Below are positions 1-7,609 of a DNA stretch of 7,726 nt, piece after piece (position 1 is the first letter of the stretch; the number at the start of each line of letters is the position of its first letter). The position numbers and the translations under genes were made by a program. The DNA is from an uncultured Bacteroidota bacterium (GTDB taxonomy: Bacteria; Bacteroidota; Bacteroidia; Chitinophagales; Chitinophagaceae). The notes under the pieces were generated by a model, which saw only the letters and a list, made by a program, of their open reading frames with translations, was not told the DNA's origin and did not search any database. The stretch is taken from contig CAIWHI010000552.1 of the NCBI GenBank assembly GCA_903912435.1, positions 1 through 7,726 on the forward strand, in the 5' to 3' direction.

Positions 1-10
1 AACCGGCGTA

Positions 11-3000
11 TTAGTGGCAAGGTACATAATTAGTTACTGCCAGTTTTACATTATATACTCCTGAATTTGTGAATACATGAACAGTATTCAATGTATGATC
101 GAGTACCCCATCACCATAAATCCAGGTGAATAGCAAAGCTGTACCTGAAGATGTATTGGTAAATGTAACCGGCTTTCCCTGGCATAAAAAGGAATCAGGC
201 ACTGCATTGAAACCTGCATGTATCAGATTATCTACATTTACTGATTGGGTAAGACTATCAAAACATTTGGTATTGGTAATTATCAATTTAATATTATAAA
301 CACCAGGCAGATAATAAATATGAACCGGATTAGTAGCAGCACTGGTACCACCATCACCAAAGTCCCAGAAATAGGTAAGGTCTGATGCCGGTGAAGAGGT
401 ATTGGTAACTACAAGGGTATCAGCAGCACAGGATTTAATCAGATTAAATGTAAACCCTGGTATTATTGGGGGAGCAACCAACCTTACAGGGCCTAAAGTA
501 TTTGAAACACAAACACCACCCGTACGGGCAACAAAACCTGTATAGGTACCCTCACAAAGTCCTGTTATGGTTAATGTACTATCTGAACCTATAACACCCG
601 ACACAACTGGCTGGGCAACACCATTAAAGTTAAAACTTATAGTATCGGTTTGTCCCGGATGCAATCCATACAGAATTACAGAACCATCACAAAAACCACA
701 CTTAGTAGGATTGGTGAATGAAATAGCACGCATTGTAAAAGGAGGCACGGTTAGGTTGGCGGGTCCGAGGGTATTTGAAACACAAACACCACCAGTGCGA
801 ACTGTTATATTATCATATAATCCGGCGCAAAGGCCAGTAATCACTATTGTACTATCAGAACCTATTAAATGAGTAAATACAGGTTGTGCCACCCCGTCCT
901 TTGTAAAACTGACAGTATCGTGCTGGCCGGGATGTAAGCCATAAAGTGTAATTGTACCATTACAAATACCACAATAATCAGGATTTGTAAATGATAGTCC
1001 ACGAACAGTAAAAGGCGGCACAGTTAATGTTACTGGTCCCAATGTATTTGAAATACAATTGCCCCCGGTACGGGCTACGAAATTAGCATAAATTCCCTGA
1101 CATAGACCTGTAATTACAATCTGGCTATCGGAACCTACAGTTCTAACTACAGGAGGTTGTGCAACCCCACCTAATGTATATAAAATACTATCTGTCTCAC
1201 CTGGGTAAAGTCCATAAAGTGTAATGGTACCATTACAGTCACCACAATAATCAGGATTAGTGAAACTAATTGCCCGCATAGTAAATGGGGGTGTGGTTAA
1301 TGTAACCGGACCTAATAGATTGGAAATACATGAACCACCTGTATGCGACTGGAAATTAGCGTAGGTACCAGCACATAAACCTGTAAGTGTTGCTGTACTA
1401 TCTGATGCTATAACCCTTACTACTGGCGGCTGGGCAACACCCCCAAGAGTATAAGTAATGGTATCAGTAATACCTGGATGTATTCCATACAGGGTTATAG
1501 TACCATTGCAAACACCACAATATACCGGATTGGTGAAGCTGATAGCACGCATTGTAAATGGTGGAGCAGTTAAATTTACAGGACCAAGAATATTTGAAGT
1601 ACAAATACCTGCGGTAACTGCATAAATATTAGAATATACTCCGGCACATAATCCGGTAATAGTTACGGTACTATCGGCTGGTATTGTTCGTATTACGGGA
1701 GGTTGGGCAACACCTCCGAAACTATAATATATAGTATCAAGTTGACCCGGATGAAGTCCGAATAATTTTATAGTACCATTACAAACCCCACAATAATCAG
1801 GATTAGTTGATATAAGCGCACGCATCGTAAATGGAGGAGGAGTAAGATTGAACGGCCCTAAACTTGCTGACACACAATAACCATAGGTAACCGTAAATCC
1901 AGTATACAACCCACCTGGTAAACCTGTTAGCCCAATAGTTCCACCAGCGGCCACAGTACGTACAACAGGTGTTTGTACTACTCCATTGTAAGTGTATTTA
2001 ATTGTATCACTTGTACCTGGTGTCAATCCTGATATGGTAATACTACCATCGTTAATACCACAATAGGAAGGATTTGTAAAGGTAATGGAAGGTGTAGGTG
2101 GTGCTGGAGCTGATATAGTAAATGTTACAAAAGCTTTGCAGGTACTAGGCAATGTAGGCCATACCACTAAAGTATAGGTACCTGGTGTAAGACTATCTGT
2201 AAATGGAGCAGTAATACCAGTAAAAGTGGATAGGGTATCTCCAAATGCATCAACAACTTTTACTTTCCATGGTGCGCCTAAACCCGATGGGATAATACTT
2301 ACTGCTGCTTTACGAAGGCAGGTTGCACCAGTGATTAATGAATAGGAAATATTGGGTGCCGCCATTATGGTAACCGTATAGGCAAGTGTTTGTATACCGG
2401 AAAGAGGACAGTTATTATCCCTGAATGTTACATAGAATGTATAAGAACCAGGCGCTAAACCAGTAGAGTTCCAAGAAAATGTACCCACAGGGGTATGGGT
2501 GCCATTACCAGTAACATTAAATGTAGAACCGGTTGGCAAGCCGGCAGAAGTCATTGTAACATATACAGATGTATCGGGGCCAGTAGGACTAATATGAAAT
2601 GAAAACGGACCGGAGTTGGCACAAATCTGAAAATGGGTACTATCTGTAATGGTTCCACCGGTAGCAGTAGACATCCCAGCTCCAGGCAAAGACGTTGTAC
2701 ATGTAAGCACCAAAAAAGTCATTTCGCGTTGGCTCGACCCTACAAAAACACCACCACGGTATTCTCTTACATTATAAACCACCAGCGACCGTTGCAATGC
2801 ATTCGGATAAAAAGAAATTTGACCGGTTCGGGTGTCGAAAGTAAAAGTTGTGGCTGCCAGTGGGGCTGTGGCTGAAAACCCAGTGGTATAAGAAACCGGC
2901 CCGCCGGCGGCACTTGTGGCAGTACCTGCTATTCCCGATACTAGCGCAAATGATAAACTATCACCGTCAGGATCTAATGCCCCAGGATTATAATTGTCGC

Positions 3001-3601
3001 TATTATCCAGGCAAAAGAACGGAGTGGGTACTACAGATAATAATGGACTTGTATTATGTACCGTACTATTATTCAATGTATCGACTAGTTCCACGTAGGT
3101 TCCAGAAGATATATTGGTAATGCTTGTAGCTCGGCCTGCAAAATAGGTACCAGTGCCGGTCATATCTCCTGTAAAAAGGAATCTCCAAACTGTGGAAGTC
3201 GCCGGTAAAGTATAATTTGCAGTATAAACGAACTTTTTGATACCGGGAATCGTATATGAGGTATTAGTACATTGGGTTAATAACAAATCAGCCGGGCATA
3301 CTGGAGTAATTTCAACCCCTGTTATAGGCGCTTGAATAGCCAGTCTTATTGTATTAATATAGGTAGAACCATTATAGATATAAACCGCCGGAGTATTGGT
3401 AGATAAGGCATCGTAGGCCGAACCCGCACCTGCAGAACCACAATTTGCATATGCTATTAAAGTAATTTTATAGGTATTGCCACTTACCCAAGTATAAAAA
3501 AGATCCATACCAACCAGGTGATTGGCATTTGCGTTGATACTTACCAATAAGAATGCTACTATTGAAATATACCTAAGTAGTCTGGCTTGTACTCTTTTCA
3601 T
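11..3601 (-). CDS. Large repeat-rich PKD-domain surface protein, probably truncated (no T9SS sorting domain)
   Basis: Predicted exported, adhesin-like protein of 1196 residues; no catalytic domain is visible. I start it at the ATG at 3599-3601, because this gives a clean signal peptide: basic MKRVQARLLR, a hydrophobic stretch to about residue 21, and a likely cut after SINANA (residue 26). An upstream in-frame TTG would only add three residues. Residues 27-302 form a Bacteroidota N-terminal domain with paired cysteines and NPGALDPDGDSL and SQRE motifs. Two Ig-like segments follow (about 303-412 and 413-500), then six tandem 90/91-residue units (506-1050), a PKD domain with WDFGDG at 1079-1084, and a weaker PKD with WIYGDG at 1160-1165. 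The TAA at 11-13 falls inside this last PKD. The neighbouring paralog (3898-7338) aligns throughout but continues 262 residues past the equivalent point, through a third PKD to a type B T9SS sorting domain. As drawn, this product could reach the periplasm but has no visible T9SS signal. It could be a pseudogene, a frameshifted read or a genuine short form. The reading frame is certain; the function is inferred. Confidence 0.85.
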   Translation of the reverse strand: MKRVQARLLRYISIVAFLLVSINANANHLVGMDLFYTWVSGNTYKITLIAYANCGSAGAGSAYDALSTNTPAVYIYNGSTYINTIRLAIQAPITGVEITPVCPADLLLTQCTNTSYTIPGIKKFVYTANYTLPATSTVWRFLFTGDMTGTGTYFAGRATSITNISSGTYVELVDTLNNSTVHNTSPLLSVVPTPFFCLDNSDNYNPGALDPDGDSLSFALVSGIAGTATSAAGGPVSYTTGFSATAPLAATTFTFDTRTGQISFYPNALQRSLVVYNVREYRGGVFVGSSQREMTFLVLTCTTSLPGAGMSTATGGTITDSTHFQICANSGPFSFHISPTGPDTSVYVTMTSAGLPTGSTFNVTGNGTHTPVGTFSWNSTGLAPGSYTFYVTFRDNNCPLSGIQTLAYTVTIMAAPNISYSLITGATCLRKAAVSIIPSGLGAPWKVKVVDAFGDTLSTFTGITAPFTDSLTPGTYTLVVWPTLPSTCKAFVTFTISAPAPPTPSITFTNPSYCGINDGSITISGLTPGTSDTIKYTYNGVVQTPVVRTVAAGGTIGLTGLPGGLYTGFTVTYGYCVSASLGPFNLTPPPFTMRALISTNPDYCGVCNGTIKLFGLHPGQLDTIYYSFGGVAQPPVIRTIPADSTVTITGLCAGVYSNIYAVTAGICTSNILGPVNLTAPPFTMRAISFTNPVYCGVCNGTITLYGIHPGITDTITYTLGGVAQPPVVRVIASDSTATLTGLCAGTYANFQSHTGGSCISNLLGPVTLTTPPFTMRAISFTNPDYCGDCNGTITLYGLYPGETDSILYTLGGVAQPPVVRTVGSDSQIVITGLCQGIYANFVARTGGNCISNTLGPVTLTVPPFTVRGLSFTNPDYCGICNGTITLYGLHPGQHDTVSFTKDGVAQPVFTHLIGSDSTIVITGLCAGLYDNITVRTGGVCVSNTLGPANLTVPPFTMRAISFTNPTKCGFCDGSVILYGLHPGQTDTISFNFNGVAQPVVSGVIGSDSTLTITGLCEGTYTGFVARTGGVCVSNTLGPVRLVAPPIIPGFTFNLIKSCAADTLVVTNTSSPASDLTYFWDFGDGGTSAATNPVHIYYLPGVYNIKLIITNTKCFDSLTQSVNVDNLIHAGFNAVPDSFLCQGKPVTFTNTSSGTALLFTWIYGDGVLDHTLNTVHVFTNSGVYNVKLAVTNYVPCH
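452..2086 (-). repeat. Six in-frame tandem 90/91-codon protein repeats (273-bp period)
   Basis: Units run R1 2086-1817 (90 codons), R2 1816-1544, R3 1543-1271, R4 1270-998, R5 997-725 and R6 724-452 (91 codons each). The Met/Val codon of the PPFT(M/V)R motif recurs at 1823, 1550, 1277, 1004 and 731, exactly 273 bp apart. Landmarks along a unit are TNPxYCGxCNG, the turn GLHPG, D(T/S)(I/V) at unit position 27, GGVAQPPV, SDST, ITGLCAG, a Cys near position 72, LGPV and PPFTMRA. R1 is the outlier: it lacks two of the four cysteines. Third-codon positions differ between units (for example in TNPDYCG), so these are old duplications kept by protein-level selection, not recent copies. The unit loosely recalls SprB-type and bacterial Ig-like repeats (NG-I-L opening, AG-Y near the end), but I cannot assign it to a named family. 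Confidence 0.95.
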
Positions 3602-3846
3602 ACCGGGCAAAAAATCAGGACTATAACTAAATTGAACTATTTATTTACATAAATCCTCAAAAAGTAAAGGTAAGGATATTCTATTTAAAAGGAGCAAAAA
3701 ATAACAATATAAGAACTACAATTAACCAATAAATAATGGTTTTACGATTATAAAAAACGAATGAACTCAAACTTTATTATCCCCACGAAATTATCAATTA
3801 CCAATATGACTGTTATATTACCAAAGATATTTAATGGGTTTCATTT
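3602..3846 (-). other. AT-rich leader region upstream of the 11-3601 gene
   Basis: This 245-bp stretch lies between the terminator of the preceding gene and the ATG at 3601 and holds no credible gene. It should contain the promoter of the 11-3601 gene. No Shine-Dalgarno-like sequence precedes the ATG, which is common in Bacteroidota. On the minus strand there is a perfect match to the Bacteroidota -7 consensus TAnnTTTG at 3829-3822 (TATCTTTG), but no TTG at a suitable distance upstream of it. A second candidate, TAAAGTTTG at 3776-3768, is one base too long but has a TTG 18 nt upstream (3797-3795). Neither is convincing enough to call as a promoter. Confidence 0.4.
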
Positions 3847-3880
3847 AAAAAGCCGTAACGTAATAACGTTACGGCTTTTT
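3847..3880 (-). terminator. Intrinsic terminator of the 3898-7338 gene
   Basis: A perfect 15-bp inverted repeat (arms 3847-3861 and 3866-3880) surrounds a 4-base loop. The arm is AAAAAGCCGTAACGT, so the transcript ends its stem in a run of U. It starts 17 nt after the stop codon of the minus-strand gene. Because the arms begin with A and end with T, it could also act on transcripts from the plus strand, but no plus-strand gene is nearby. Confidence 0.9.
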
Positions 3881-3897
3881 AATCTTATTCTATTTCC

Positions 3898-4014
3898 TTA
3901 TCTTATTAATGTCAAATTCCCTGTATGGTGTTCAATCTGTCCATCCTTGAAGGTGGCATCTATTACAAAGATATATACACCTGCTGGCTGAGGTACACTA
4001 TTTAAGTATCCATC
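3898..4014 (-). repeat. 117-bp direct repeat encoding the end of the sorting domain (copy in the complete gene)
   Basis: This segment matches 7610-7726 with no gaps and eight base differences (109 of 117 identical by eye). The encoded 38 residues differ only once (Phe here, Tyr in the other copy, in the PAGVYI(F/Y)VIDA stretch). The other copy is cut by the window edge, so the repeat may extend further upstream. Confidence 0.95.
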
Positions 4015-7000
4015 CCAACCACGGCCATCAGTGGTGTTTGTGCTATAAACCTGCTGACCCCAGCGATTGTAAATATTCATGGTAAATGTAGATACACCAG
4101 CAGTTAAGAACTGGCGAGGGAAGAAGTAGTCATTCAATCCATCTCCATTTGGTGTAAATACATTGGGTACACTTACATAACAATCATTGGCTACAAATAC
4201 TGTATCTGTATTTGAACAACCATCTATAGTTACCTTGGCAAAATACATACCTGGTTTGGTAACATATATTGATGATCCTGTTTCACCTGTGTTCCATAAC
4301 CATTTTGCACCACTTCCTGAGGTATTATTGGTTTCATCACTCAATAATATTGGCTGGCTGCCTGGGCACATCGACTTATCCTCACCTAAATACATCTGTG
4401 GGGATGGATATACCGTTAATTTACGACTGGTAAACAAATCGGGACATGCCCTGTATTTCACATTGGCAGAAACTGTTAATGAACCTGTACCATCAAATGC
4501 ATGTACTACAGGATTTACGTTCTTAATCGTATTGCCATCACCAAACGACCAAATAACACCGGTATCACCTATTGATGTGTATACACCAGTGAAGGTCACA
4601 GCCTGTCCACGACACATTACCGAGTCGGTTGCCTCTATATTAATTTTACTGATTGAGTCAACATAAACTGTACCATAAGCAGTATCATAACATGGGATAG
4701 CATTATTAATGATCAACCTAACCTGGTATTTTCCGGTATGGGCATAGGTATGAATTTCATTGAAATTATTATCAAAACTACCATCACCAAATGACCAGTT
4801 ATACACCAATGGTGCCATGCCTGCCGGGCTTGTACCTTTTGAGGTATCAGTAAAAGTAACTGGTGAATTTTGACATACAAATGGATTTGGCTCAAACTCA
4901 AACCCTGCCTTTACATAATTATCAAGCAATATTGACTGTGAGATACTATCCACACACTTGCCATTAGTAATATAAAGCATTATATTATAGGTAACCGTAT
5001 GCGTATTCACATACAAATGTGATGGATTAGTTGCTGTATCGGTATATCCATCTCCAAAATACCATTTGTAGGTAAGGTCTGAGGCGGGTATTGACCTGTT
5101 AGAGAAATCTACTGAATCACCCTTACAACCATACACTGGCGTTGCAAGGAATGAAGCTTTTATCTTTGGTGAATCTAAAATAATAGGACCAGCAATTGTT
5201 GCATTACATACACCTGCTGTTTGCACAGTAATATTGTTATAGGAACCAGAGCATAACCCTGTAAATACTACCATACTATCAGCACCAATCAGGAAGGTAG
5301 TTGTATGCGTTACACCACCTATTTGATAACTAATTGTATCTAGCTGGCTGGGGTGTATACCAAATAATGTATCAGTTCCATCACAATATCCACATTTGGT
5401 AGGATTTGATTTTGTTATTGCCCGGAAAGTAAATGGCGGGTTTTTAAGTGTATCAGGCCCGGCAGGTGTAGTAAGGCAGAAACCTGATTTCACAACAATA
5501 TTACTATAAATTCCTGCCAACAATCCTGTTAGGGTATCCGTACCTACTCCTGTGACTATAAATCCAACCGGAGGTTGAAGCACACCATTTAAATTATAAA
5601 ACACAGTATCAATATCGCCAGCAAACAATGAATGTAGCACCAAAGTTCCATTTGCAGCCCCACAATAGGTGGGATTAGTATATGTGACCGGTGATGTAAT
5701 TCGAGGTGTATCTATATGAATAGTATCATCCATATGGCATAATGAACCGAATACAGTAAAAATTGTAAGATGGTAGGTACCAGGTGAAAGACTATCCAGA
5801 AATGCGGTAGTATCTGTAAATGTTTGTATTGTATCACCTATCGCATCCGATACTTTTACCGTCCAGGGTTTACCATAACCTCCCGGTATTATCATAATTG
5901 CAGACTTTTGGGTACAAGTTGCCCTTGAAATAATGGAATCCCTAACCGAAGGCACTGGGTATATAGTAATACTAAAGGCCTTGGTTGTTTTACCACTTAA
6001 AGGGCAGTGACTGTCCTGGTAAGTAAGGTAGAAGGTATATGTACCTGGAAGAATTGTGCCGGTATTACCAGTTATAGTACCGTGAGGATGGTTGGTATTA
6101 TTGTTTAGTACAGTAAATGTTACTCCGGAAGGTAATCCGGTTGCAGTAACAATAATATTGAGGGAAGTATCAGTTTCGTGTGGGTCGAAAATCAAATTAA
6201 AAAAACCAGTGTATTGGCAGGCAAAGAAGGTTGTCCCACTTGTGGTATCAGCACCGGGACCAGCGGTAAAAGAATCAATTGCACCAACAGGATTAGTTAA
6301 TACACAAGCTAATACATAAAAGTTCATTTCTCTTTGCATAGTACCTACAAGGGTATCGTGCATATACTCTTCGATATTATATACCACTGTAGATCTTTGA
6401 GTGATATTTGGGGTGAAACATAACTGACCAGTGACCGGATCGAAAGAGAAATCTGATGCAGTGGCAACCGTAAGTGGTGTTGACCCGCCAACAGGCTGCC
6501 CTGGCCATGCTAAACCAATATAGGTAACGGGGCCACCTATACTACCACATGAAGAGGACCCTTGTGTTGCAGGCACAAGGTTGAAAATCATACTATCACC
6601 TGCCGGCTCACGGAAGAAAACACTTGTGTCAAAAAGGTCAATAGCACCAGGGTTATAACAATCTACAGTTGCCAAACAGAAATAAGGTGTTGGTTCTACT
6701 GTCAATACAGGGCTTGAATTATGGCCACGGCTGGTAATTGTATTTAAGGTGTCAATTAACTGGATTGACCCCAAGGTGCCTGAAGAAATATTCGTAATTG
6801 ATGAGGTACGACCGGCCCCTACACCTCCAGCAGTCCCAGAAAAGAAGCTACATGTATAAGCTGTACCTACCGACCCATTATTTGAAGTATAAATAAAGCG
6901 CCAATGGGAAGAATTACGTGGTAAGGTAATCGTACCAACATAAGTGAATTTCTTAATACCAGGAATACTGTAGGAAGTACTTGCACAAGTAGTATAAGCA

Positions 7001-7338
7001 ATAGAATCGGGACATACAGGTGTCACCTCCAGGCCGCAAATAGGTGCTTGAACGGTTAGATTTATAGAACCAGATGGGAAACCTGTGCCAGTTGCAGCAG
7101 TGGCACCGTCAAAAACACATATTTGGGGGGCAGATACCGGTAATCCATGGAAAGCGGTGGATGACCCAATACCACAATCTCCATAAAGATAAACCGTTAA
7201 TTCGTAAGTAAGACCACTTATCCATTTATACCTCAACTCAGCACCAATAATATGAGATGCAAAGGAACTAGTGGTAGTAAATAGAACGGCAACTAATAAG
7301 ACCAGACTTCGAAAATAGGTATTGTATGTGTTTTTCAT
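3898..7338 (-). CDS. PKD-domain surface protein with gliding-motility-associated / T9SS type B C-terminal sorting domain
   Basis: Complete 1146-residue protein, probably exported by Sec and then delivered to the cell surface or medium by the type IX system; likely adhesin-like, ligand unknown. The ATG at 7336-7338 opens a clear signal peptide (basic start, LVLLVAVLF core, cut near SSFA, residue 27). Order of parts: N-terminal domain 28-345 with Cys pairs, NPGAID and QRE; Ig-like segments about 346-460 and 461-545; two 90-residue repeats, 551-640 and 641-730; PKD 1 (WYFGDG 759-764); PKD 2 (WSFGDG 848-853); PKD 3 (WSFGDG 930-935); an Ig-like segment 978-1052; and the sorting domain 1053-1146, with VPNVFTPNGDGLND, IYNRWGQQVY, PAGVY and a final LTLIR. 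That last block is the family hallmark (CHU_C / TIGR04131 type). Known type B cargo such as SprB of Flavobacterium johnsoniae needs a SprF-like outer-membrane partner; none lies in this window. The gene has its own terminator 17 nt after its stop. The family call is firm, the role inferred. Confidence 0.95.
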   Translation of the reverse strand: MKNTYNTYFRSLVLLVAVLFTTTSSFASHIIGAELRYKWISGLTYELTVYLYGDCGIGSSTAFHGLPVSAPQICVFDGATAATGTGFPSGSINLTVQAPICGLEVTPVCPDSIAYTTCASTSYSIPGIKKFTYVGTITLPRNSSHWRFIYTSNNGSVGTAYTCSFFSGTAGGVGAGRTSSITNISSGTLGSIQLIDTLNTITSRGHNSSPVLTVEPTPYFCLATVDCYNPGAIDLFDTSVFFREPAGDSMIFNLVPATQGSSSCGSIGGPVTYIGLAWPGQPVGGSTPLTVATASDFSFDPVTGQLCFTPNITQRSTVVYNIEEYMHDTLVGTMQREMNFYVLACVLTNPVGAIDSFTAGPGADTTSGTTFFACQYTGFFNLIFDPHETDTSLNIIVTATGLPSGVTFTVLNNNTNHPHGTITGNTGTILPGTYTFYLTYQDSHCPLSGKTTKAFSITIYPVPSVRDSIISRATCTQKSAIMIIPGGYGKPWTVKVSDAIGDTIQTFTDTTAFLDSLSPGTYHLTIFTVFGSLCHMDDTIHIDTPRITSPVTYTNPTYCGAANGTLVLHSLFAGDIDTVFYNLNGVLQPPVGFIVTGVGTDTLTGLLAGIYSNIVVKSGFCLTTPAGPDTLKNPPFTFRAITKSNPTKCGYCDGTDTLFGIHPSQLDTISYQIGGVTHTTTFLIGADSMVVFTGLCSGSYNNITVQTAGVCNATIAGPIILDSPKIKASFLATPVYGCKGDSVDFSNRSIPASDLTYKWYFGDGYTDTATNPSHLYVNTHTVTYNIMLYITNGKCVDSISQSILLDNYVKAGFEFEPNPFVCQNSPVTFTDTSKGTSPAGMAPLVYNWSFGDGSFDNNFNEIHTYAHTGKYQVRLIINNAIPCYDTAYGTVYVDSISKINIEATDSVMCRGQAVTFTGVYTSIGDTGVIWSFGDGNTIKNVNPVVHAFDGTGSLTVSANVKYRACPDLFTSRKLTVYPSPQMYLGEDKSMCPGSQPILLSDETNNTSGSGAKWLWNTGETGSSIYVTKPGMYFAKVTIDGCSNTDTVFVANDCYVSVPNVFTPNGDGLNDYFFPRQFLTAGVSTFTMNIYNRWGQQVYSTNTTDGRGWDGYLNSVPQPAGVYIFVIDATFKDGQIEHHTGNLTLIR
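5149..5688 (-). repeat. Two tandem 90-codon repeats of the same family as the six-unit array
   Basis: Unit 1 (5688-5419, residues 551-640) and unit 2 (5418-5149, residues 641-730) carry the same landmarks as the array at 452-2086: TNPTYCG or SNPTKCG, D-T-(V/I) at position 27, TGL(L/C)xG and PPFTFRA between the units. Unit 1 resembles R1 of the other gene, with AAN and GLL in place of the two optional cysteines. Unit 2 resembles its last unit R6 (both read NPTKCG-(Y/F)-CDG). The two-unit arrangement therefore looks like the minimal version, and the six-unit gene like an expansion between a conserved first and last unit. Confidence 0.9.
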
Positions 7339-7422
7339 AAAATTTATTGTAATGTTATAAACTCCAACTAATTACAAGACAGGTAAAAATTTCAAAAGGT
7401 TTGGTAAAATTAAAAAATCTTT

Positions 7423-7433
7423 TTACAAATCTA
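7423..7433 (-). promoter_or_regulatory. Candidate -7 element TAGATTTG, proximal copy of a repeated 11-mer
   Basis: Read on the minus strand, TAGATTTGTAA occurs here and again at 7498-7508, 75 bp further upstream. It contains a perfect TAnnTTTG, the -7 consensus of Bacteroidota promoters. This copy ends about 85 nt before the ATG. No good TTG (-33) lies at the usual distance upstream, so this is a weak candidate. Confidence 0.25.
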
Positions 7434-7497
7434 CAAAAAATTAAATAAGTAATAACTTATCAGCAGGTATTGTATCTCAAAAATGCCGGAACGTTGA

Positions 7498-7508
7498 TTA
7501 CAAATCTA
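7498..7508 (-). promoter_or_regulatory. Candidate -7 element TAGATTTG, distal copy of a repeated 11-mer
   Basis: Same 11 bases (TAGATTTGTAA on the minus strand) as at 7423-7433, about 160 nt before the ATG at 7338. It matches TAnnTTTG, but the upstream sequence again has no TTG at suitable spacing. It may be a second start site, a binding-site repeat, or chance in AT-rich DNA. Confidence 0.2.
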
Positions 7509-7557
7509 AAAATAGAGTTTCGATGAGCATTTGAGAATTAATGTAGTATTTAATAAA

Positions 7558-7592
7558 AAAAGCCACCTGCATATTAATCGCAGGTGGCTTTT
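7558..7592 (-). terminator. Intrinsic terminator of the gene entering from the right edge
   Basis: A perfect 13-bp inverted repeat (arms 7558-7570 and 7580-7592, core GCCACCTGC / GCAGGTGGC) has a 9-base loop. On the minus strand it is followed by an uninterrupted T run. It begins 17 nt after the stop codon at 7610-7612, the same spacing as for the terminator at 3847-3880. Confidence 0.92.
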
Positions 7593-7609
7593 AAAAATTA
7601 TGATTGTTC

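Larger units (their letters stand above)
7339..7557 (-). other. AT-rich leader region upstream of the 3898-7338 gene
   Basis: This 219-bp non-coding stretch lies between the terminator at 7558-7592 and the ATG at 7338 and should hold the gene's promoter. The bases just before the ATG are A/T-rich (ACAATAAATTTT) with no Shine-Dalgarno-like motif, typical of Bacteroidota starts. Apart from the repeated 11-mer noted separately, I see no clear operator, riboswitch or small gene. Confidence 0.4.

Noticed and set aside
567..872. Plus-strand open frame of 101 codons
   Set aside because: It lies wholly antisense to the repeat array of the minus-strand gene; its product shows no domain and mirrors the repeat codons.
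452..2086. Regularly spaced repeat array considered as a possible CRISPR or other non-coding repeat
   Set aside because: The 273-bp period is far too long for CRISPR, units diverge at codon third positions, and the whole block is one continuous reading frame.
2633..3120. Two overlapping short plus-strand open frames (80 and 90 codons)
   Set aside because: Both are antisense to the conserved N-terminal domain of the minus-strand gene, with low-complexity, unrecognisable products.
3602..3610. TTG start three codons upstream of the ATG for gene A
   Set aside because: The ATG at 3599-3601 already gives a complete signal peptide beginning MKR, and the extra residues (M-P-G) add nothing typical of one.
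3761..3991. Plus-strand open frame of 76 codons in the intergenic region
   Set aside because: It runs straight through the terminator hairpin at 3847-3880 and into the end of the minus-strand gene, with no recognisable product.
4187..4666. Plus-strand open frame of 159 codons
   Set aside because: It is antisense to the PKD 3 and Ig-like region of gene B, whose minus-strand reading has clear domains; this frame shows none.
4713..4901. Minus-strand open frame of 62 codons
   Set aside because: It is an alternative frame inside PKD 2 of gene B, with no independent support.
6092..6319. Plus-strand open frame of 75 codons
   Set aside because: Antisense shadow of the Ig-like segment of gene B.
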